From positions 1-53,664 of the forward strand of contig JADGAT010000029.1 in the NCBI GenBank assembly GCA_015231885.1: a DNA stretch of 53,664 nt, written 5' to 3'. A program made the position numbers and the translations under genes. The DNA is from SAR324 cluster bacterium. GTDB taxonomy: Bacteria > SAR324 > NAC60-12. The notes beneath the pieces were generated by a model. The model was given only the letters and a program-made list of their open reading frames with translations, was not told the DNA's origin and did no database searches. Shown here in pieces: positions 8,450-17,100 of this stretch (its first letter is position 1; every line of letters starts with the position of its first letter).

Positions 8450-11400
8450 ATGTCGGAAAGTAAGGTGATACATTCAGCCCATGCCGAGAGGATGAAGCGG
8501 GCATTGCAAGTGATTGAAAAAATGCAATCAAGGCTGGATGAATTGGAAAGTGCTCAGCATGAGCCGATTGCGATTATCGGGATGGGATGCCGCTTCCCTG
8601 GAAAAGTAGATAGTCCTGATGCGTATTGGGAACTTTTACGTGATGGCGTTGATGCCATCACGGAAGTTCCTCCAAAACGCTGGAATATGGAAGCCTACTA
8701 TGATCCAGATCCTGATGCTCCGGGAAAAACGTATGTTCGCTATGGCGGTTTTTTTGATTCCTTCGACACGTTTGACGCTAATTTTTTTGGAATTGCTCCC
8801 AGAGAAGCGAACAGCTTGGATCCGCAGCAGCGTTTAGTACTGCAGGTGGGGTGGGAGGCTTTGGAGCATGCGAATCAAGTCCCTGAACAATTATTTGGCA
8901 GTTTAACCGGAGTTTTTATTGGAGTTCTTTCTTTTGAGCATGCTTTAGCGATGCTTGAGAAAGAAAAGATTCCTCAGACTGATGTTTATTTCACCACAGG
9001 GGGTGCTCTGGCCGGGATTGCTGGACGATTGTCCTATACCCTGAGTGCCACTGGTCCCAGCATGGTTGTTGATACAGCATGTTCCGGCTCTTTAGTAGCG
9101 ACTCATCTTGCTTGTCAAAGTTTACGCAACCACGAATGCAACATGGCATTAGCGGGAGGTGTCAATTTATTGCTGGTTCCTCAGTGGTCCATCAGCTTTT
9201 CCAAGGGACGTGTCCTCGCTCCTGATGGTCGTTGCAAAACCTTTGATGCGTCTGCCGATGGGTATGTCCGTGGAGATGGTTGTGGTCTGGTTGTGCTCAA
9301 ACGCTTGTCAGATGCCATCGCCGATGGCGATCAAATTCATGCTCTGATTCGTGGATCTGCCGTCAATCAAGATGGAGCCAGTGGTGGGCTAACCGTTCCC
9401 AGCGGCATTTCTCAAGAAAAGGTAATTCGTCAAGCCCTTGAAAATAGTGAAATCGAACCCGATCAGGTTGGTTATATTGAAGCACATGGCTCTGGAACAC
9501 CATTGGGGGATCCCATTGAAGTGAGTGCTCTGGGGAAAGTGTTTTGCCAGCATCCTCGCTCGTTTCCTTTGACCATTGGCTCAGTAAAAACTAACTTTGG
9601 TCATCTCGAACCTGCTGCTGGAGTAGCGGGTTTAATCAAAACAGTACTTGCCTTTAAAAATAAGAAAATTCCACCTCATTTACATTTTAAAAATCCCAAT
9701 CCTCGTATCTCCTGGGACCAATTGTCCATTGAAATTCCTACGGAATTGCAAGACTGGCCAGAACGAGAAACCCCAAGAATTGCGGGAGTGAGCGGGTTTG
9801 GTTTCACGGGTACCAATGCCCATGTGGTTCTTCAAGAGTTTCAACCTCTGAATTCCGATGCACAAACTGCGTTGTCAGATTCCAAACTTCAGACTTCAGC
9901 AGTAGAGCGCCCCCTGCACATTTTAACTCTGTCTGCAAAGACAGAGGCGGCCTTACATCAATTGGTCGGAAGGTACAAAAATCTATTAGACAAAAACAAA
10001 GATCTCAATTTGGCCGATCTTTGCTTTACTGCCAATACCCGGCGTTCTCATTTCAAACATCGCCTGAGTGTGGTCAGTTCTTCATGTGAGGAGCTAAAAG
10101 AGGAATTGGAAATTTTCTCAGAAGGAGATGATGTTTCAGAGTGGAGTCAAACGTCTCCGAAAGAACCAAACTCTCCTAAAATGGCCTTTTTATTTACAGG
10201 ACAAGGAGGCCATTACATCGGTATGGGACAACATCTGTATGAAACTCAGTCTTTTTTTCGCCAAACCTTGAGCCAATGTGATCATATTCTGCAGCCATTT
10301 TTAAAAAAATCACTACTTGAAGTCATGTTTGCAGACCAGGAAACAGGATTATTGGAAACAAATCATTTGGAGAATACAATTTATACACAGCCCGCACTGT
10401 TTTCCCTGGAATATTCACTGGCAAAGCTGCTGTTATCTTGGGGAACCAAACCGGTTGCTGTGATGGGGCACAGTTTGGGCGAGTTTGCAGCAGCCTGTAT
10501 TGCCGGTGTTTTCAGTTTGGAGGATGGATTGAAACTGGTGGTGGAACGGGCCCGTCTGGTCAGTTTTCTTCCTTCTGATGGGCAAATGATAGTGGTTCGA
10601 ACAGATGAGGCTACTGTGACAGAAGCCCTGAAACCCTATGGAGAGGAGGTATCCATTGGTGCGATCAATGGGCCGGAAAATATTGTAATCTCTGGACAAG
10701 GTCAAATAGTTGAGAAGATTTGTCAAGATTTGCAAGGAAAAGGGATTGAAACGACCCAATTGAATATTCCCCATTCTTTCCATTCACCTCTTGTGGAACC
10801 AGTGATGGATGAATTTCGGAAGATTGCCGAGACCATTGCTTATTCACCTCCCAACATGAATTTGGTTTCCAATGTCACCGGAACTTTTGTGACAGACGAA
10901 GTGACAAACCCCGAATACTGGGTTCAGCATTTGCGCCAACCCGTACGATTTACCAGTAGTGTCCAGACTCTGCATCAACATGGATATAATATGTTTGTGG
11001 AGATAGGACCCAAACCTGTCCTTTCCGCAATGGCACGTCAGTGTCTACCAGAAGATGCAGGAGTGTGGCTGCCGATTTTACGAGAGGGGTGTGACGACTG
11101 GGAACAGATTCTCAAGAGTTTAGGAGAATTATATGTTCGCAAGCTGACCGTGGATTGGTCGAATTTTGATCAAGGATACCATAGAAATCGGGTCGAACTG
11201 CCCACCTATCCGTTTCAACAGGAATATTACTGGATTGATACAGATGTCCCAGGAGTTCGTACAGGAGGCCCTGCTGCTTTTTCACCCAAGCTGCACCTTT
11301 TAATAGATAAAAAGCTCCAATCGCCCCTGCTTCAGCAGGTCGTATTTGAAACGAGCTTTAATCCAAACACACTGCCGCTTTTAAAGGATCACCTCCTTTA

Positions 11401-14143
11401 TCAGAAAATAGTGGTCGCGGGCGCCACTTACGTTTCTATGGTATTGGCAGCTGTTGAATTAGCATTTCAAAAAAAACAATGTGTTTTAGAAGATGTTCTG
11501 TTTTCTCATACTCTCGTAATTAATGAAGATAAAGATTATACCGTTCAGCTGGTGATCACTCCTGAAAAATCAGATGCAGCAGAATTCAAATTAATCAGTT
11601 TTGATGCAGATGAATCTACTAACCATCCTGACTGGACACTTCATACAGCAGGAAAAATTCTGACGGAGGAAATAGAAATAATAATCCCACCTGTGGTTCC
11701 TGTTCAGAAAATATGGAAACGTTGTTTCCAGGAGATGAAAGCGGCTGAAATTTATGAAATCCGAAATCAACGTCATGTTGAGATAGGTGAAAGCTTTCAA
11801 TGGCTGGAACAAATGAGAAGAGGAGAGAATGAAGCAATTTGTCGGCTAAAAATTCCTGCTTTGTTTGGTGATAAAGAAGTTTCCGAACTCCATCCTGGGC
11901 TACTGGAAAGTAGTTTTGCCACATTGGCCATTGCCATTGCGATAGACAATTCGGCAACGTGGGTACCTTTCCGAATAGGAAAAATTTGTTTTCATGGCCC
12001 CCCTTCCTCCAATTCCTTATGGGCCTATGCGTCCCTGAAGCAAAAAAACAATCTGGCAGAAGATCATAGAATTGGTGATATTCAATTATTCGATGAAACT
12101 GGAAAAGTTTTTCTGGAATTTTTTAGTTTTGAGGTAGGAAAAGTAAACCTGGATGCTCTGTTACGAGAGGACTATCGAGAGTGGTTATATGAAACAACTT
12201 GGATTCCGAGTACCGCAACATCGAAACAAGTGGCTACGGAAAAAGAAGATTCCTGGTTGATCTTTACAGATGCCGGGCAAGTTGGTAGTCAACTGAATAA
12301 TCAATTAAAGGAAAAAGGGACCGAGGGTATTTTGATTTCTATAGGTCAGGACTATCAAAAACTGGGTGAAAAACAGTATGAACTCAACCCTGAAAAACCC
12401 TTTCATTTTGTGAAACTGATTCAAGATTGCCTGAAAACTCATCCATGCTATGGCATTGTATACTTATGGGGGTTGGATGAACCGAGCCTGGATGAAAAAG
12501 GCCCTTTTGCATTAGATGCTGCGCAGAATCGGAGCTGGATGGGTTTGCTCCACCTGGTACAGGCTTTGATTCATCAGGAGTGTTCCCAGTTGCCGCGGTT
12601 ATGGATTGTCACCCGTGGTACTCAAGCAGTTACAGAAGACCATTCTCCATTGTTACTGAATCAGGCTCCATTGTGGGGATTGGGGAAAGTGATTTCACAA
12701 GAGCATCCAGAATTTGCTTCTGTGCTGCTGGATCTTGACCATGCGACAGATTTGAATGAGCAGCAGAGCCTTTGGAACGAATTATGGTCTACTGATGGTG
12801 AAACCCTGGTTGCTTTCCGAAAAGGAAATCGCCAGGTTGCTCGAATCAGCCGATATACTCTCCCCCGGAAAAAGCAAATAACCGCAAAAAGCACAAAACA
12901 AAGACTGCTTTGTGAGGAGGGAAGTTATTTGATTACAGGAGGTTGTGGTGGTTTGGGACTCAAAGTTGCCGAATGGATGGTCAAAAAACAAGGAGCAAAG
13001 AATCTAGTGCTTGTTGGCCGCCGAAAAGAGGTGGATATTTGCAATGAGGCAAAAGAAACCATCCAGGAATTGAAAGAGGCAGGAGTCCGTGTGCTGGTGG
13101 TACAAGGAGATGTTGCCAAGTGGGAAGATATTTCTTGGATATTTTCAGAAATTGAAAACTCCATGCCTGTTTTACGGGGAATTATCCATGCTGCTGGAGT
13201 GATTGACGATGTGATGCTGCTTGGAGAAAATACAGAACGTTTTCACAGGGTAATGCTTCCCAAGGTTCAAGGAAGTTGGAATTTACACACTTTGACTAAA
13301 AATATGGCCTTGGATTTCTTTGTATGCTTTTCTTCCATAGCTTCGTTATTTGGCTCAGCAGGGCAAGGAAATTATGCGGCAGGTAATGCCTTTATGGATG
13401 CGCTGGTTCATCATCGACAGGCATTGGGACTGCCTGGGTTGAGCATCAATTGGGGACCTTGGGCACAAGTGGGCATTGCTGCTAATTTTGACAAAATCAC
13501 CCAGGAAGGATGGATGAAACGAGGATTGGGAATGATTCTTCCTGAACAGGGATTGGAATTAATGGAACGGTTAATAACTGAAGATGTTATACAGGTTGGG
13601 GTGTTACCCGTTATTTGGCCCACCTTTCTACAAAATTTTTATAACAATCGAAAGCTGCCATACTTGGATTATTTTCGAAAAGTAGAAACGGTCTCGACTG
13701 TTCCTCGTAAATCCAAGCTGCTCCGACAATTGGAAGAGGCTGCGGAGGAAGAACGTTATTCTATTCTGGCAGAACACATTCATGAGCAGGTTGTTCGAGT
13801 GTTGGGGTGGAAATCTCCTGAGCAAATAGCACCACGAGAACGATTGTTTGATGCGGGTATGGATTCCATGATGGCTGTTGAAATAAGAGATCGTCTTCAA
13901 TCCAGCCTGGGATGCTCATTTCGTTCTACTCTTTTATTTGATTATCCTACGGTGGAAGCCCTTGTCAATTATGTTGCAGAGCAAACCATTGCTTCTGATG
14001 GATTTTCAGGCGTCAATAACAAAAAACGACCCCTGGAACAAGAGATGGATTCGAGCAGTATATTAGATGAACTGTCTCAGGACGAGATTGCAGAACAGTT
14101 GGCACAAGAATTACAAATGCTTGAACAGGAGAAAAACCAATGA
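8450..14143 (+). CDS. Type I PKS module: KS-AT-(degenerate DH)-KR-ACP
   Basis: The protein has 1897 residues. It starts with an N-terminal coiled docking helix (RALQVIEKMQSRLDELE). The KS (about 40-465) has Cys211 in DTACSGS and histidines in EAHGSGT and KTNFGH. The AT (about 575-890) has Ser675 in GHSLGE and an HSFH motif, the malonyl-type pattern. The DH-fold region (about 940-1235) keeps a histidine in KDHLLYQ, but the usual glycine and proline of HxxxGxxxxP are missing and the second catalytic aspartate is glutamate (HPGLLESSF), so it is probably inactive. The KR (about 1245-1680) has GGCGGLG, IIHAAGVIDD and QGNYAAGN, and appears active and B-type. The ACP has Ser1806 in GMDSMMAV. The tail LSQDEIAEQLAQEL resembles a docking domain. 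The likely product is a beta-hydroxyacyl intermediate. It overlaps the next gene by four bases (ATGA). Confidence 0.93.
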   Translation: MSESKVIHSAHAERMKRALQVIEKMQSRLDELESAQHEPIAIIGMGCRFPGKVDSPDAYWELLRDGVDAITEVPPKRWNMEAYYDPDPDAPGKTYVRYGGFFDSFDTFDANFFGIAPREANSLDPQQRLVLQVGWEALEHANQVPEQLFGSLTGVFIGVLSFEHALAMLEKEKIPQTDVYFTTGGALAGIAGRLSYTLSATGPSMVVDTACSGSLVATHLACQSLRNHECNMALAGGVNLLLVPQWSISFSKGRVLAPDGRCKTFDASADGYVRGDGCGLVVLKRLSDAIADGDQIHALIRGSAVNQDGASGGLTVPSGISQEKVIRQALENSEIEPDQVGYIEAHGSGTPLGDPIEVSALGKVFCQHPRSFPLTIGSVKTNFGHLEPAAGVAGLIKTVLAFKNKKIPPHLHFKNPNPRISWDQLSIEIPTELQDWPERETPRIAGVSGFGFTGTNAHVVLQEFQPLNSDAQTALSDSKLQTSAVERPLHILTLSAKTEAALHQLVGRYKNLLDKNKDLNLADLCFTANTRRSHFKHRLSVVSSSCEELKEELEIFSEGDDVSEWSQTSPKEPNSPKMAFLFTGQGGHYIGMGQHLYETQSFFRQTLSQCDHILQPFLKKSLLEVMFADQETGLLETNHLENTIYTQPALFSLEYSLAKLLLSWGTKPVAVMGHSLGEFAAACIAGVFSLEDGLKLVVERARLVSFLPSDGQMIVVRTDEATVTEALKPYGEEVSIGAINGPENIVISGQGQIVEKICQDLQGKGIETTQLNIPHSFHSPLVEPVMDEFRKIAETIAYSPPNMNLVSNVTGTFVTDEVTNPEYWVQHLRQPVRFTSSVQTLHQHGYNMFVEIGPKPVLSAMARQCLPEDAGVWLPILREGCDDWEQILKSLGELYVRKLTVDWSNFDQGYHRNRVELPTYPFQQEYYWIDTDVPGVRTGGPAAFSPKLHLLIDKKLQSPLLQQVVFETSFNPNTLPLLKDHLLYQKIVVAGATYVSMVLAAVELAFQKKQCVLEDVLFSHTLVINEDKDYTVQLVITPEKSDAAEFKLISFDADESTNHPDWTLHTAGKILTEEIEIIIPPVVPVQKIWKRCFQEMKAAEIYEIRNQRHVEIGESFQWLEQMRRGENEAICRLKIPALFGDKEVSELHPGLLESSFATLAIAIAIDNSATWVPFRIGKICFHGPPSSNSLWAYASLKQKNNLAEDHRIGDIQLFDETGKVFLEFFSFEVGKVNLDALLREDYREWLYETTWIPSTATSKQVATEKEDSWLIFTDAGQVGSQLNNQLKEKGTEGILISIGQDYQKLGEKQYELNPEKPFHFVKLIQDCLKTHPCYGIVYLWGLDEPSLDEKGPFALDAAQNRSWMGLLHLVQALIHQECSQLPRLWIVTRGTQAVTEDHSPLLLNQAPLWGLGKVISQEHPEFASVLLDLDHATDLNEQQSLWNELWSTDGETLVAFRKGNRQVARISRYTLPRKKQITAKSTKQRLLCEEGSYLITGGCGGLGLKVAEWMVKKQGAKNLVLVGRRKEVDICNEAKETIQELKEAGVRVLVVQGDVAKWEDISWIFSEIENSMPVLRGIIHAAGVIDDVMLLGENTERFHRVMLPKVQGSWNLHTLTKNMALDFFVCFSSIASLFGSAGQGNYAAGNAFMDALVHHRQALGLPGLSINWGPWAQVGIAANFDKITQEGWMKRGLGMILPEQGLELMERLITEDVIQVGVLPVIWPTFLQNFYNNRKLPYLDYFRKVETVSTVPRKSKLLRQLEEAAEEERYSILAEHIHEQVVRVLGWKSPEQIAPRERLFDAGMDSMMAVEIRDRLQSSLGCSFRSTLLFDYPTVEALVNYVAEQTIASDGFSGVNNKKRPLEQEMDSSSILDELSQDEIAEQLAQELQMLEQEKNQ

Positions 14144-17100
14144 CCGACCATGCAGCGAATTCAAATCCACAAGCTTTGATGAAAAAAGCGTTGCTTGAGC
14201 TGCGGCAGATGAAAAGCCAGCTCCAGCAGTTAGAATACTCCAAAAAGGAGCCCATTGCAATTATCGGGATGGGATGTCGGTTTCCTGGGGGCGCAAACAA
14301 CCCGGAAGCTTTTTGGGATTTGTTGAAGGAGGGAAAAGACGTAATTACAGAAATTCCTCCTGATCGATGGGATATTGAGGAATTCTATGATCCAGAACCC
14401 GATACTCCTGGAAAAATGTATACACGGTATTGTGGATTTTTGGATTCTGTAGATACATTCGATGGCAATTTTTTTGGTTTATCACCACGAGAAGTAATCA
14501 ATACAGATCCGCAGCATCGCCTTGTATTGGAAGTCGGGTGGGAAGCCCTGGAGCATGCCAATCTGGTACCGGAAGAATTGTTTGGCAGTTCTACAGGGGT
14601 GTTTATTGGAATGACTACTTTTGATTATTCCATGTGTTTAGTAAAACAGGGAGAGGATACAATCGATACTTATTTTGCCATAGGCAATGGATTTAATTCA
14701 GCATCTGGAAGGCTTTCGTATCTTCTGGGGTTAATGGGACCCAGCATGGCAGTAGATTCTGCTTGTTCTTCCTCGTTAACAACGGTTCACTTGGCTTGTC
14801 AGAGCTTACGAAATAAAGAATGTGACCTTGCCTTGGCAGGAGGAGTCAATCTGATCATTACTCCAGAGGTCAATATCAATTTTTCTCGTACCCAAATGTT
14901 GTCTCCGGATTGTCGGTGCAAGACGTTTGATTCAGCGGCAAACGGTTACGTACGCGGAGAAGGATGTGGGATGCTGGTCCTCAAACGTTTGTCTGATGCG
15001 AAGGCAGATGGAGACCATATTTTTGCATTGCTTCGTGGAACTGCAGTCAACCAGGACGGTGCCAGCGGTGGATTGACTGTTCCCAGTGGCCCTTCTCAAG
15101 AACAAGTATACCGCAAAGCCTTAGCGAGTGCAGGAATCGACCCTCAAGAGGTAAGCTATGTTGAAACACATGGTACGGGCACGCCTCTTGGAGATCCTAT
15201 TGAAGTCCGTTCACTGGGAAATGTTTATTGTGCTGCTCCCCGTAAACGTCCTTTGATGATCAGCTCGGCTAAAACCAATGTAGGGCATTTGGAAGCAGGA
15301 GCCGGAGTGGTTGGTATCATGAAAGTGATTCTTGCCATGCAATATGGGAACATTCCTCCCCATTTGCATTTGAATAACCCCAATCCTCATATTCCCTGGA
15401 ATGACGTACAAATAGAAATCCCTACCAAATTGACAGAATGGCCTAAAGGAAAAAAATCCAGAATAGCTGCGGTCAGCGGTTTTGGAATCAGTGGCACCAA
15501 TGCCCATGTGTTGATTGAAGAGCCTCCTGAAGATCCCGGGACACAGGGACCCGAAGTGGAGAATTCTGAGGCACAATCCATAATCAAAAATGAGGAACGT
15601 CCTTTACATATTTTGACTCTGTCTGCAAAAACCGAAGAGTCTCTCCGTCAATTGGCAGCGAACTACAAAGATTATTTGACGAAAAAACCGGAGTGCAATC
15701 CGGGGGATCTCTGTTTTACTGCAAATACATACCGTTCACGTTTCAACCATCGCCTGAGCGTGGTCAGTCCTTCCTGTGCCGATTTGCAGGAACAATTGGC
15801 TCTTTTCTCAGAAAGTCGGGAAGTCAAAAGATCTTTCCAAGGTCCATTTCACAGTCTGAACCAGCCCAAGATTGCTTTTTTATTTACAGGACAAGGCTCC
15901 CAGTATCTCGATATGGGACGTCAACTGTATGAAACACAATCCACGTTTCGCCAGACAATGGATCAATGTGACAAAATTCTGAAGCCTTATCTGGAGAAGT
16001 CGTTGCTGGAAGTCCTTTATCCTGAGTCGCAATCCAGCACTCAACATTTCGATTTAGACGAAACGGCCTACACTCAACCGGCCCTGTTTGCATTGGAATA
16101 TGCCCTGTTTGAATTATGGAAATCCTGGGGCATCAAACCGACCGCCGTGATGGGGCACAGTGTGGGAGAGTACGTGGCAGCTTGCGCTGCTGGAGTGTTT
16201 TCCCTGGAAGATGGTTTGAAATTGATTGCAGAACGTGGCCGTCTGATGCAGTCACTGCCTCGTGATGGAGGAATGGCTGCTGTACTTGCAGAAGAATCAT
16301 TGGTTTTAGGAATAATTGAACCATACTCTAAAAAAGTCTCTATTGCCGGAGTGAATGGTCCAAACAATGTTGTCATTTCTGGTGATCGCCAGACAGTAGA
16401 ACAGCTTTGTTCTGAGTTTGAAAAAAAACAGATTGAAACAAAACCTCTGAATGTCTCTCATGCCTTTCATTCTCCATTGATGGATCCTATTTTGAGTGAG
16501 TTTGAGAAAGCAGCACAGCACATATCTTATTCTCTCCCACGCCTTCGTCTCATTTCTAATCTCACCGGCAGCCTGATTTCAGAAGAGGTCACCACCCCGA
16601 AATACTGGGTCCAGCATATCCGCCAACCGGTTCGCTTTACTGCTGGAATTGAAGAGCTTCATCAGCAGGGCTATAAAGTGTTTGTAGAAGTGGGCCCCAA
16701 ACCTGTCCTTTTGGGAATGGCACGCTATTGTCTGTCGGAAAGCGATGAGGTGTGGCTGCCCAGTTTGCGGGAAGGCCTGGATTGGCAACAAATCCTTTAT
16801 AGCCTGGGAGAGTTGTCTTCGCGTGGGGCCTTGGTCAATTGGCTGGAATTTGAGAAGGATTATTCACGCAAGCGTATCCATATTCCGACCTATGCCTTTC
16901 AAAGACAAAGGTACTGGTTTGAGGACGTTCGAGGCACTAGAACAAAAACAATGGCCCGATCTCAAAAAAACACAAATTCAACGGTTCATCCTCTGCTTGG
17001 TCAGCGATTACGCTCGGCAATGAAAGAAATTCAGTATGAATCGGAGCTGTCTCATGATTCTCCAGCATTTTTAAACGATCATCGTGTTTTTCAGCAAGTG

